DNA of 64,000 bases from Eutreptiella sp. 'Long Island Sound 2002' (Eukaryota; Euglenozoa; Euglenophyceae; Eutreptiales; Eutreptiaceae), in assembly GCA_964036045.1 (NCBI GenBank), contig OZ038400.1:14567079-14631078 (forward strand), in the 5' to 3' direction. The position numbers were made by a program, and so were the translations under genes. This document shows, one piece after another, positions 28,101 through 41,850 of this stretch; the stretch's first letter is position 1, and every line of letters begins with the position of its first letter. The notes under the pieces are model-generated. The model was given only the letters and a program-made list of their open reading frames with translations, was not told where the DNA came from and searched no databases.

Positions 28101-31100
28101 CCCCCTACGGACCGGACCACGCCCTGTAGTTGTGGTACACCCCCCCTACGGACTGGACCACGCCCTGTAGTTGTGGTACACGCCCCCTACGGACCGGACC
28201 ATGCCCTGTGGTTGTGGTACACCCCCCCTACGCACTTGACCACGCCCTGTAGTTGTGGTACACCCCCCCTACGGACCGGACCACGCCCTGTAGTTGTGGT
28301 ACACCCCCCCTACGGACTGGACCACGCCCTGTAGTTGTGGTACACGCCCCCTACGCACTGGACCACGCCCTGTAGTTGTGGTACACCCCCCCTACGGACC
28401 GGACCACGCCCTGTAGTTGTGGTACACCCCCCCTACGGACTGGACCACGCCCTGTAGTTGTGGTACACCCCCCCTACAGACCGGACCACGCCCTGTAGTT
28501 GAGGTACACCCCCCCTACGGACTGGACCACGCCCTGTAGTTGTGGTACACCCCCCCTACGGACTGGACCACGCCCTGTAGTTGTGGTACACCCCCCCTAC
28601 AGACCGGACCACGCCCTGTAGTTGAGGTACACCCCCCCTACGGACTGGACCACGCCCTGTAGTTGTGGTACACCCCCCCTACGGACCGGACCACGCCCTG
28701 TAGTCGTGGTACACCCTCCCTACGGACCGGACCACGCCCTGTAGTTGTGGTACACCCCCCCTACGCACTGGACCACGCCCTGTAGTTGTGGTACACCCCC
28801 CCTACGGACCGGACCACGCCCTGTAGTTGTGGTACAGCCCCCCTACGGACCGGACCACGCCCTGTAGTTGTGGTACACCCCCCCTACGGACCGGAACACG
28901 CCCTGTAGTTGTTGTACACCTCCCCTACGCACTAGAGCGCGCCCCCTACTTGTGGTACACCACCCCTACGGACTGGACCACGCCCTGTAGTTGTGATCCG
29001 CCCCCCCTACGGACTGGACCACGCCCTGTACTTCTGGTACACCCCCCCCCCCTACGTACTGGACCACGCCCTGTACTTCTGGTACACTCCCCCTACGGAC
29101 CGGACCACGCCCTGTAGTTTTGGTACACCCCCCCTACGGACCGGACCACGCCCTGTAGTTGTGGTACACCCCCCCTACGGACCGGACCACGCCCTGTAGT
29201 TGTGGTACACCCCCCCTACGGACCGGACCACGCCCTGTAATTCTGGTACACCCCCCCTACGTACTGGACCACGCCCTGTAGTTGTGGTCCGCCCCCCCTA
29301 CGGACTGGACCACGCCCTGTAATTCTGGTACACCCCCCCTACGTACTGGACCACGCCCTGTAGTTGTGGTACACCCCCCCTACGGACCGGACCACGCCCT
29401 GTAGTTGTGGTCCGCCCCCCCTACGGACCGGACCACGCCCTGTAGTTGTGGTACACCCTCCCTACGGACCGGACCACGCCCTGTAGTTGTGGTACACCCC
29501 CCCTACGTACTGAACCACGCCCTGTAGTTGTGGTCCGCCCCCCCTACGGACCGGACCGCGCACTGTAGTTGTGGTACACCCTCCCTACGGACCGGACCAC
29601 GCCCTGTAGTTGTGGTCCGCCCCCCCTACGGACCGGACCGCGCACTGTAGTTGTGGTACACCCCCCCTACGGACCGGACCACGCCCTGTAGTTGTGGTAC
29701 ACCCCCCCTACGGACTGGACCACGCCCTGTAGTTGTGGTACACCCTCCCTACGGACCGGACCACGCCGTGTAGTTGTGGTACACCCTCCCTACGGACCGG
29801 ACCGCGCACTGTAGTTGTGGTCCGCCCCCCCTACGGACCGGACCGCGCACTGTAGTTGTGGTACACCCTCCCCCTACGCACTGGAACACGCCCTGTATTT
29901 CTGGTGCACTCCCCCTACGGACCGGACCACGCCCTGTAGTTGTGGTACACCCCCCCTACGGACCGGGCCACGCCCTGTAGTTGTGGTACACCCCCCCCTA
30001 CGCACTGGACCACGCCCTGTAGTTGTGGTACACCCTCCCTACGGACCGGACCACGCCCTGTAGTTGTGGTACACCCTCCCTACGGACCGGACCACGCCCT
30101 GTAGTTGTGGTACACCCCCCTTACAGACCGGACCACGCCCTGTAGTTGTGGTACACCCCCCCTACGGACCGGACCACGCCCTGTAGTTGTGGTACACCCC
30201 CCCTACGGACCGGACCACGCCCTGTAGTTGTGGTACACCCTCCCTACGGACTGGACCACGCCCTGTAGTTGTGGTACACCCCCCCTACGGACCGGACCAC
30301 GCCCTGTAGTTGTGGTACACTCCCCCTACGGACCGGACCGCGCCCTGTAGTTGTGGTACACCCTCCTTACGGACCGGACCACGCCCTGTAGTTGTGGTAC
30401 ACCCCCCCTACGGACTGGACCACGCCCTGTAGTTGTGGTACACCCTCCTTACGGACCGGACCACGCCCTGTAGTTGTGGTACACCCCCCCTACGGACCGG
30501 ACCACGCCCTGTAGTTGTGGTACACCCCCCCTACGGACCGGACCACGCCCTGTAGTTGTGGTACACCCCCCCTACGGACTGGACCACGCCCTGTAGTTGT
30601 GGTACACCCTCCCTACGGACCGGACCACGCCCTGTAGTTGTGGTACACCCCCCCTACGGACCGGACCACGCCCTGTAGTTGTGGTACACCCCCCCTACGG
30701 ACCGGACCACGCCCTGTAGTTGTGGTACACCCCCCCTACGGACCGGACCACGCCCTGTAGTTGTGGTACACCCCCCCTACGGACCGGACCACGCCCTGTA
30801 GTTGTGGTACACCCCCCCTACGGACTGGACCACGCCCTGTAGTTGTGGTACACCCCCCCTACGGACTGGACCACGCCCTGTAGTTGTGGCACACCCCCCC
30901 TACGGACCGGACCACGCCCTGTAGTTGTGGTACACTCCCCCTACGGACCGGACCACGCCCTGTAGTTGTGGTACACCCCCCCTACGGACTGGACCACGCC
31001 CTGCAGTTTTGGTACACCCCCCCTACGGACCGGACCACGCCCTGTAGTTGTGGTACACCCCCCCTACGGACCGGACCACGCCCTGTAGTTGTGGTACACC

Positions 31101-31834
31101 CCCCATACGGACTGGACCACGCCCTGTAGTTGTGGCACACCCCCCCTACGGACCGGACCACGCCCTGTAGTTGTGGTACACCCTCCGTACAGACCGGACC
31201 ACGCCCTGTAGTTGTGGTACACCCCCCCTACGGACTGGACCACGCCCTGTAGTTGTGGTACACCCCCCCTACAGACCGGACCACGCCCTGTAGTTGTGGT
31301 ACACCCCCCCTACAGACCGGACCACGCCCTGTAGTTGTGGTACACCCCCCCTACGGACCGGACCACGCCCTGTAGTTGTGGTACACCCCCCCTACAGACC
31401 GGACCACGCCCTGTAGTTGTGGTACACCCCCCCTACAGACCGGACCACGTCCTGTAGTTGTGGTACACCCCCCCTACAGACCGGACCACGCCCTGTAGTT
31501 GTGGTACACCCCCCCTACGGACCGGACCACGCCCTGTAGTTGTGGTACACCCCCCCTACAGACCGGACCACGCCCTGTAGTTGTGGTACACCCCCCCTAC
31601 AGACCGGACCACGCCCTGTAGTTGTGGTACACCCCCCCTACAGACTGGACCACGCCCTGTAGTTGTGGTACACCCCCCCCCCTACGGACCGGACCACGCC
31701 CTGTAGTTGTGGTACACCCCCCCTACGGACTGGACCACGCCCTGTAGTTGTGGTACAGCCCCCCTACGGACCGGACCACGCCCTGTAGTTGTGGTACACC
31801 CCCCCTACGCACCGGACCGCGCCCTGTAGTTGTG

Positions 31835-32943
31835 GTACAGCCCCCCTACGGACCGGACCACGCCCCGTAGTTGTGGTACACCCCCCCTAGGCACTGGACC
31901 ACGCCGTGTAGTTGTGGTACACCCCCCCTACGGACTGGACCACGCCCTGTAGTTGTGGTACACCCCCCCTACGTACTGGACCATGACCTGTAGTTGTGGT
32001 ACACCCCCCCTACGGACTGGACCACGCCCTGTAGTTCTGGTACCTTCCCCTACGGACTGGACCACGCCCAATAGCTGTGGTACACCCCCCCTACGGACTG
32101 GACCACGCCCTGTACTTCTGGTACACCCCCCCTACGGACCGGACCCCGCCCTGTAGTTGTGGTACACCCCCCCTACGGACCGGACCATGCCCTGTGGTTG
32201 TGGTACACCCCCCCTACGCACTTGACCACGCCCTGTAGTTGTGGTACACCCCCCCTACGCACTGGACCACGCCCTGTAGTTGTGGTACACCCCCCCTACG
32301 GACCGGACCACGCCCTGTAGTTGTGGTACACCCCCCCTACGGACTGGACCACGCCCTGTAGTTGTGGTACACCCCCCCTACGGACCGGACCACGCCCTGT
32401 AGTTGTGGTACAGCCCCCTTACGGACCGGACCACGCCCCGTAGTTGTGGTACACCCCCCCTAGGCACTGGACCACGCCGTGTAGTTGTGGTACACCCCCC
32501 CTACGGACTGGACCACGCCCTGTAGTTGTGGTACACCCCCCCTACGTACTGGACCATGACCTGTAGTTGTGGTACACCCCCCCTACGGACTGGACCACGC
32601 CCTGTAGTTCTGGTACCTTCCCCTACGGACTGGACCACGCCCAATAGCTGTGGTACACCCCCCCTACGGACTGGACCACGCCCTGTACTTCTGGTACACC
32701 CCCCCTACGGACCGGACCCCGCCCTGTAGTTGTGGTACACCCCCCCTACGGACCGGACCATGCCCTGTGGTTGTGGTACACCCCCCCTACGCACTTGACC
32801 ACGCCCTGTAGTTGTGGTACACCCCCCCTACGCACTGGACCACGCCCTGTAGTTGTGGTACACCCCCCCTACGGACCGGACCACGCCCTGTAGTTGTGGT
32901 ACACCCCCCCTACGGACTGGACCACGCCCTGTAGTTGTGGTAC
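31835..32943. repeat. higher-order repeat: 573-bp tandem duplication in the satellite
   Basis: Block 31835-32370 reappears at 32408-32943 with offset 573 (14 units less one base). It carries rare variants in the same order: CGCCCCGTAG, CCTAGGCACTGG, ATGACCTG, TACCTTCCCC and ACGCACTTGACC. The one-base shortfall comes from a short C run copied in both. Confidence 0.85.
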
Positions 32944-33059
32944 ACCCCCCCTACGCACTGGACCACGCCCTGTAGTTGTGGTACACCCCCCCTACGGACC
33001 GGACCACGCCCTGTAGTTGTGGTACACCCCCCCTACGGACTGGACCACGCCCTGTAGTT

Positions 33060-33960
33060 GTGGTACACCCCCCCTACAGACCGGACCACGCCCTGTAGTT
33101 GAGGTACACCCCCCCTACGGACTGGACCACGCCCTGTAGTTGTGGTACACCCCCCCTACGGACTGGACCACGCCCTGTAGTTGTGGTACACCCCCCCTAC
33201 GGACCGGACCACGCCCTGTAGTTCTGGTACACCCCCCCTACGGACCGGACCACGCCCTGTAGTTGTGGTACACCCTCCCTACGGACCGGACCACGCCCTG
33301 TAGTTGTGGTACACCCCCCCTACGGACCGGACCACGCCCTGTAGTTGTGGCACACCCCCCCTACGGACCGGAACACGCCCTGTAGTTGTGGTACACCCCC
33401 CCTACGCACTGGACCACACCCTGTAGTTGTGGTACACCTCCCCTACGGACTGGACCGCGCCCCGTACTTGTGGTACACCCCCCCTACAGACTGGACCACG
33501 CCCTGTAGTTGTGGTACACCCCCCCTACAGACCGGACCACGCCCTGTAGTTGAGGTACACCCCCCCTACGGACTGGACCACGCCCTGTAGTTGTGGTACA
33601 CCCCCCCTACGGACTGGACCACGCCCTGTAGTTGTGGTACACCCCCCCTACGGACCGGACCACGCCCTGTAGTTCTGGTACACCCCCCCTACGGACCGGA
33701 CCACGCCCTGTAGTTGTGGTACACCCTCCCTACGGACCGGACCACGCCCTGTAGTTGTGGTACACCCCCCCTACGGACCGGACCACGCCCTGTAGTTGTG
33801 GCACACCCCCCCTACGGACCGGAACACGCCCTGTAGTTGTGGTACACCCCCCCTACGCACTGGACCACACCCTGTAGTTGTGGTACACCTCCCCTACGGA
33901 CTGGACCGCGCCCCGTACTTGTGGTACACCCCCCCTACAGACTGGACCACGCCCTGTAGT
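33060..33960. repeat. higher-order repeat: 451-bp tandem duplication
   Basis: Marker monomers TTGAGGTACACC (33101 and 33552), GTGGCACACC with GGAACACG, and CGCGCCCCGTACTTG recur at offset 451, exactly 11 units. Confidence 0.85.
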
Positions 33961-34119
33961 TGTGGTACAGCCCCCCTACGCACTGGACCACGCCGCGTAG
34001 TTGTGGTACACCCCCCCTACGGACCGGACCACGCACTGTAGTTTTGGTACACCCCCCCTACGGACCGGACCACGCCCTGTAATTCTGGTACACCCCCCCT
34101 ACGGACCGGACCACGCCCT

Positions 34120-36800
34120 GTAGTTGTGGTACACCACCCCTACGGACTGGAACACGCCCTGTACTTCTGGTACACTCCCCCTACGGACTGGACCACGCCC
34201 TGTAGTTGTGGTCCGCCCCCCCTACGGACTGGACCACGCCCTGTAGTTGTGGTACACCCCCCCTACGGACCGGACCACGCCCTGTAGTTGTGGTACATCC
34301 CCCCTACGGACCGGACCACGCCCTGTAGTTGTGGTACACCCCCCCTACGGACCGGACCACGCCCCGTAGTTGTGGTACACCCCCCCTACGGACTGGACCA
34401 CGCCCTGTAGTTGTGGTACACCCCCCCTACGGACCGGACCACGCCCTGTAGTTGTGGTACACCCCCCCTACGGACCGGACCACGCCCTGTAGTTGTGGTA
34501 CACCCCCCCTACGGACTGGACCACGCCCTGTACTTGTGGTACACCCCCCCTACGGACTGGATCACGCCCTGTAGTTGTGGCACACCCCCCCTATGGACTG
34601 GACCACGCCCTGTAGTTGTGGTACACCCCCCCTACGGACTGGACCATGCCCTGTAGTTGTGGTACACCCCCCCTACGGACTGGACCATGCCCTGTAGTTG
34701 TGGTACACCCCCCCTACGGACTGGACCACGCCCTGTAGCTGTGGTACACCCCCCCTACGGACTGGACCACGCCCTGTAGTTGTGGTACACCCCCCCTACG
34801 GACTGGACCACGCCCTGTAGTTGTGGTACACCCCCCCTACGGACTGGACCACGCCCTGTAGTTGTGGTACACTCCCCCTACGGACCGGACCACGCCCTGT
34901 AGTTCTGGTACACCCCCCCTACGGACTGGACCACGCCCTGTAGCTGTGGTACACCCCCCCTACGGACTGGACCACGCCCTGTAGCTGTGGTACACCCCCC
35001 CTACGGACTGGACCACGCCCTGTAGTTGTGGTACACCCCCCCTACGGACTGGACCACGCCCTGTAGTTGTGGTACACCCCCCCTACGGACTGGACCATGC
35101 CCTGTAGTTGTGGTACACCCCCCCTACGGACTGGACCACGCCCTGTAGTTGTGGTACACCCCCCCTACGGACTGGACCACGCCCTGTAGTTGTGGTACAC
35201 CCCCCCTACGGACTGGACCACGCCCTGTAGTTGTGGTACACCCCCCCTACGGACTGGACCACGCCCTGTAGTTGTGGTACACTCCCCCTACGGACCGGAC
35301 CACGCCCTGTAGTTCTGGTACACCCCCCCTACGGACTGGACCACGCCCTGTAGTTGTGGTACACCCCCCCTACGGACCGGACCACGCCCTGTAGTTGTGG
35401 TACACCACCCCTACGGACTGGAACACGCCCTGTACTTCTGGTACACTCCCCCTACGGACTGGACCACGCCCTGTAGTTGTGGTCCGCCCCCCCTACGGAC
35501 TGGACCACGCCCTGTAGTTGTGGTACACCCCCCCTACGGACCGGACCACGCCCTGTAGTTGTGGTACATCCCCCCTACGGACCGGACCACGCCCTGTAGT
35601 TGTGGTACACCCCCCCTACGGACCGGACCACGCCCCGTAGTTGTGGTACACCCCCCCTACGGACTGGACCACGCCCTGTAGTTGTGGTACACCCCCCCTA
35701 CGGACCGGACCACGCCCTGTAGTTGTGGTACACCCCCCCTACGGACCGGACCACGCCCTGTAGTTGTGGTACACCCCCCCTACGGACCGGACCACGCCCT
35801 GTAGTTGTGGTACACCCCCCCTACGGACTGGACCACGCCCTGTAGTTGTGGTACACCCCCCCTACGGACTGGATCACGCCCTGTAGTTGTGGCACACCCC
35901 CCCTATGGACTGGACCACGCCCTGTAGTTGTGGTACACCCCCCCTACGGACTGGACCATGCCCTGTAGTTGTGGTACACCCCCCCTACGGACTGGACCAT
36001 GCCCTGTAGTTGTGGTACACCCCCCCTACGGACTGGACCACGCCCTGTAGCTGTGGTACACCCCCCCTACGGACTGGACCACGCCCTGTAGTTGTGGTAC
36101 ACCCCCCCTACGGACTGGACCACGCCCTGTAGTTGTGGTACACCCCCCCTACGGACTGGACCACGCCCTGTAGTTGTGGTACACTCCCCCTACGGACCGG
36201 ACCACGCCCTGTAGTTCTGGTACACCCCCCCTACGGACTGGACCACGCCCTGTAGCTGTGGTACACCCCCCCTACGGACTGGACCACGCCCTGTAGCTGT
36301 GGTACACCCCCCCTACGGACTGGACCACGCCCTGTAGTTGTGGTACACCCCCCCTACGGACTGGACCACGCCCTGTAGTTGTGGTACACCCCCCCTACGG
36401 ACTGGACCATGCCCTGTAGTTGTGGTACACCCCCCCTACGGACTGGACCACGCCCTGTAGTTGTGGTACACCCCCCCTACGGACTGGACCACGCCCTGTA
36501 GTTGTGGTACACCCCCCCTACGGACTGGACCACGCCCTGTAGTTGTGGTACACCCCCCCTACGGACTGGACCACGCCCTGTAGTTGTGGTACACTCCCCC
36601 TACGGACCGGACCACGCCCTGTAGTTCTGGTACACCCCCCCTACGGACTGGACCACGCCCTGTTGCTGTGGTACACCCCCCCTACGGACTGGACCACGCC
36701 CTGTAGCTGTGGTACACCCCCCCTACGGACTGGACCACGCCCTGTAGTTGTGGTACACTCCCCCTACGGACCGGACCACGCCCTGTAGTTCTGGTACACC
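34120..36800. repeat. higher-order repeat: ~1.3-kb duplication
   Basis: GGAACACGCCCTGTACTTC recurs at offset 1271 (31 units; 34151 and 35422). GGATCACG with CTATGGACTGG recurs at offset 1312 (32 units; 34561 and 35873), so one unit was gained inside the copy. Most monomers here are GGACTGG, with TAGCTGTGG variants in the same order. Confidence 0.8.
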
Positions 36801-37489
36801 CCCCCTACGGACTGGACCACGCCCTGTAGTTGTGGTACAACCCCCCTACGGACTGGACCACGCCCTGTAGTTGTGGTACACCCCCTCTACGGACGGGACC
36901 ACGCCCTGTAGTTGTGGCACACCCCCCCTACGGACCGGACCACGCCCTGTAATTGTGGTACACCCCCCCTACGGACCGGACCACGCCCTGTAGTTGTGGT
37001 ACACCCCCCCTACGGACCGGACCACGCCCTGTAGTTCTGGTACAGCCCCCCTACGGACTGGACCACGCCCTGTAGTTCTGGTACACTCCCCCTACGGACT
37101 GGACCACGCCCTGTAGTTCTGGTACACCCCCCCTACAGACCGGACCACGCCCTGTAGTTGTGGTACACCCCCTCTACGGACCGGACCACGCCCTGTAGTT
37201 CTGGTACACCCCCCCTACGGACTGGACCCCGCCCTGTAGTTGTGGTACACCCCCTCTACGGACCGGACCACGCCCTGTAGTTGTGGCACACCCCCCCTAC
37301 GGACCGGACCACGCCCTGTAATTGTGGTACACCCCCCCTACGGACCGGACCACGCCCTGTAGTTGTGATACACCCCCCCTACGGACCGGACCACGCCCTG
37401 TAGTTCTGGTACAGCCCCCCTACGGACTGGACCACGCCCTGTAGTTCTGGTACACCCCCCCTACGGACCGGACCGCGCACTGTAGTTGT

Positions 37490-37885
37490 GGTACACCCCC
37501 CCTACGGACCGGACCACGCCCTGTAGTTGTGGTACACCCCCCCTACGCACCGGACCACGCCGTGTAGTTGTGGTACACCCCCCCTACGGACTGGACCACG
37601 CCGCGTAGTTGTGGTACACCCCCCCTACAGACTGGACCACGCCCTGTAGTTCTGGTACACCCCCCCTACGCACTGGACCACGCCCTGTAGTTGTGGTACA
37701 CCCCCCCTACGGACCGGACCACGCCCTGTAGTTGTGGTACACCCCCCCTACGGACCGGACCACGCCCTGTAGTTGTGGTACACCCCCCCTACGCACCGGA
37801 CCACGCCGTGTAGTTGTGGTACACCCCCCCTACGGACTGGACCACGCCGCGTAGTTGTGGTACACCCCCCCTACAGACTGGACCA
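37490..37885. repeat. higher-order repeat: 246-bp tandem duplication
   Basis: The pair of rare variants GCCGTGTAG then GCCGCGTAG recurs at offset 246, exactly 6 units (37561 and 37807). Confidence 0.8.
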
Positions 37886-40800
37886 CGCCCTGTAGTTCTG
37901 GTACACCCCCCCTACGTACTGGACCATGCCCTGTAGTTGTGGTACACCACCCCTACGGACTGGACCACGCCCTGTAGTTCTGGTACACTCCCCCTACGGA
38001 CTGGACCACGCCCAATAGCTGTGGTACACCCCCCTTACGGACTGGACCACGCCCTGTACTTCTGGTACACCCCCCCTACGGACCGGACCCCGCCCTGTAG
38101 TTGTGGTACACCCCCCCTACGGACCGGACCCCGCTCTGTAGTTGTGGTACACCCCCCCTACGGACCGGACCACGCCCTGTAGTTGTGGTACACCCCCCCT
38201 ACAGACTGGACCACGCCCTGTAGTTGTGGTACACCCCCCCTACGCACTTGACCACGCCCTGTAGTTGTGGTACACCCCCCCTGCGGACTGGACCACGCCC
38301 TGTAGTTGTGGTACACCCCCCCTACAGACCGGACCACGCCCTGTAGTTGAGGTACACCCCCCCTGCGCACTGGACCACGCCCTGTAGTTGTGGTACACCC
38401 CCCCTACGGACCGGACCACGCCCTGTAGTTGTGGTACACCCCCCCTACGCACTGGACCACGCCCTGTAGTTGTGGTACACCCCCCCTACGGACTGGACCA
38501 CGCCCTGTAGTTGTGGTACACCCTCCCTACGGACCGGACCACGCCCTGTAGTTGTGGTACACCCCCCCTACGGACTGGACCACGCCCTGTAGTTGTGGTA
38601 CACTCCCCCTACGGACTGGACCACGCCCAATAGTTGTGGTACACCCCCCCTACGGAATGGACCACGCCCTGTACTTCTGGTACACCCCCCCTACGGACCG
38701 GACCCCGCCTTGTAGTTGTGGTACACCCCCCCTACGGACCGGACCATGCCATGTGGTTGTGGTACAGCCCCCCTACAGACCGGACCACGCCCTGTAGTTG
38801 TGGTACACCCCCCCTACAGACCGGACCACGCCCTGTAGTTGTGGTACACCCCCCCTACGGACTGGACCACGCCCTGTAGTTGTGGTACACCCCCTCTACG
38901 CACTGGACCACGCCGTGTAGTTGTGGTACACCCCCCCTACGGACTGGACCACGCCCTGTAGTTGTGGTACACCCCCCCGTACAGACCGGACCACGCCCTG
39001 TAGTTGTGGTACACCCCCCCTACGTACTGGACCACGCCCTGTAGTTCTGGTACACCCCCCCTACGGACTGGACCACGCCCTGTAGTTCTGGTACACTCCC
39101 CCTACGGACTGGACCACGCCCAATAGTTGTGGTACACCCCCCCTACGGACTGGACCACGCCCTGTACTTCTGGTACACCCCCCCTACGGACCGGAACCCG
39201 CCCTGTAGTTGTGGTACACCCCCCCTACGGACCGGACCATGCCATGTGGTTGTGGTACACCCCCCCTACGCACTTGACCACGCCCTGTAGTTGTGGTACA
39301 CCCCCCCTACGCACTGGACCCCGACCTGTAGTTGTGGTACACCCCCCCTACGGACCGGACCACGCCCTGTAGTTGTGGTACACCCCCCCTACGGACCGGA
39401 CCACGCCCTGTAGTTGTGGTGCACCCCCCCTACGCACTGGACCACGCCCTGTAGTTGTGGTACACCCCCCCTACGCACTGGACCACGCCCCGTACTTGTG
39501 GTACACCCCCCCCTACAGATTGGACCACGCCCTGTAGTTGTGGTACACCCCCCCTACAGACTGGACCACACCCTGTAGTTGTGGTACACCCCCCCTACGC
39601 ACTGGACCACGCCCTGTAGTTCTGGTACACCCCCCCTATGGACCGGACCACGCCCTGTAGTTCTGGTACACCCCCCCTACGGACCGGAGCACGCCCTTTA
39701 GTTGTGGTACACCCCCCCTACGGACTGGACCACGCACAGTAGTTGTGGTACACCCCCCCTACGGACTGGACCACGCCCTGTAGTTGGGGTACACCCCCCC
39801 TACGGACTGGACCACGCCCTGTAGTTGTGCTACACCCCCCCTACGGACTGGACCACGCCCTGTAGTTGTGGTACAGCCCCCCTACGCACTGGAACACGCC
39901 CTGTAGTTGTGGTACACCCCCCCTACGGACTGGACCACGCCCTGTAGTTGTGGTACGCCCCCCCTACAGACCCGACCACGCCCTGTAGCTGTGGTACACC
40001 CCCCCTACGGACTGGACCACGCCCTGTAGTTGTGGTACACCCCCCCTACAGATTCGACCACACCCTGTAGTTGTGGTACACCCCCCCTACGCACTGGACC
40101 ACGCCCTGTAGTTGTGGTACACCCCCCCTACGGACTGGACCACGCCCTGTAGTTGTGGTACACCCCCCCTACGGACCGGAGCACGCCCTGTAGTTGTGGT
40201 ACACCCCCCCTACGGACCGGACCACGCCCTGTAGTTGTGGTACACCCCCCCTACGGACCGGACCACGCCCTTTAGTTGTGGTACACCCCCCCTACGGACT
40301 GGACCACGCCCTGTAGTTGTGGTTCACCCCCCCTACGGACTGGACCACGCCCTGTAGTTGTGGTACACCCCCCCTACGGACTGGACCACGCCCTGTAGTT
40401 GTGGTACACCCCCCCTACGGACTGGACCACGCCCTGTAGTTCTGGTACACCCCCCCTACGGACTGGAACACGCCCTGTAGTTGTGGTACACCCCCCCTAC
40501 GGACTGGACCACGCCCTGTAGTTGTGGTACACCCCCCCTACGTACTGGACCACGCCCTGTAGTTGTGGTACAGCCCCCCTACGGACTGGACCACGCCCTG
40601 TAGTTGTGGTACACCCCCCCTAGGCACTGGACCACGCCCTGTAGTTGTGGTACAGCCCCCCTACGGACTGGACCACGCCCTGTAGTTCTGGTACAGCCCC
40701 CCTACGGACTGGACCACGCCCTGTAGTTGTGGTACACCCCCCCTACGGACTGGACCACGCCCTGTAGTTCTGGTACACCCCCCCTACGGACTGGACCACG

Positions 40801-41239
40801 CCCTGTAGTTGTGGTACACCCTCCCTACGGACCGGACCACGCCATGTAGTTGTGGTACACCCCCCCTACGTACTGGACCACGCCCTGTAGTTCTGGTACA
40901 CCCCCCCTACGGACTGGACCACGCCCTGTAGTTGTGGTACACCCCCCCTACGGACTGGACCACGCCCTGTAGTTCTGGTACACCCCCCCTACGGACTGGA
41001 CCACGCCCTGTAGTTGTGGTACACCCCCCCTAGGCACTGGACCACGCCCTGTAGTTGTGGTACAGCCCCCCTACGGACTGGACCACGCCCTGTAGTTGTG
41101 GTACACCCCCCCTACGTACTGGACCACGCCCTGTAGTTGTGGTACACCCCCCCTACGGACTGGACCACGCCCTGTAGTTCTGGTACACCCCCCCTACGGA
41201 CTGGACCACGCCCTGTAGTTGTGGTACACCCTCCCTACG

Positions 41240-41850
41240 GACCGGACCACGCCATGTAGTTGTGGTACACCCCCCCTACGTACTGGACCACGCCCTGTAG
41301 TTGTGGTACACCCCCCCTACGCACTGCACCACGCCCGATAGTTGTGGTACACCCCCCCTACGGACTGGACCACGCCCTGTACTTGTGGTACACCCCCCCT
41401 ACGGACTGGACCACGCCCTGTAGTTGTGGTACACCCCCCCCCCTACGGACTGGACCACGCCCTGTAGTTCTGATACACCCCCCCTACGCACTGCACCACG
41501 CCCTGTAGTTCTGGTACACCCCCCCTACGCACTGCACCACGCCCTGTAGTTGTGGTACACCCCCCCTACGTACTGGACCACGCCCTGTAGTTGTGGTACA
41601 CCCCCCCTACGCACTGCACCACGCCCGATAGTTGTGGTACACCCCCCCTACGGACTGGACCACGCCCTGTACTTGTGGTACACCCCCCCTACGGACTGGA
41701 CCACGCCCTGTAGTTGTGGTACACCCCCCCCCCTACGGACTGGACCACGCCCTGTAGTTCTGATACACCCCCCCTACGCACTGCACCACGCCCTGTAGTT
41801 CTGGTACACCCCCCCTACGCACTGCACCACGCCCTGTAGTTGTGGTACAC
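41240..41850. repeat. higher-order repeat: 290-bp tandem duplication
   Basis: Blocks starting at 41260 and 41550 are almost identical over seven units. Both contain an expanded C run (9 C) that makes the period 290 rather than 287, and the variants CCCGATAG and TTCTGATAC. Confidence 0.85.
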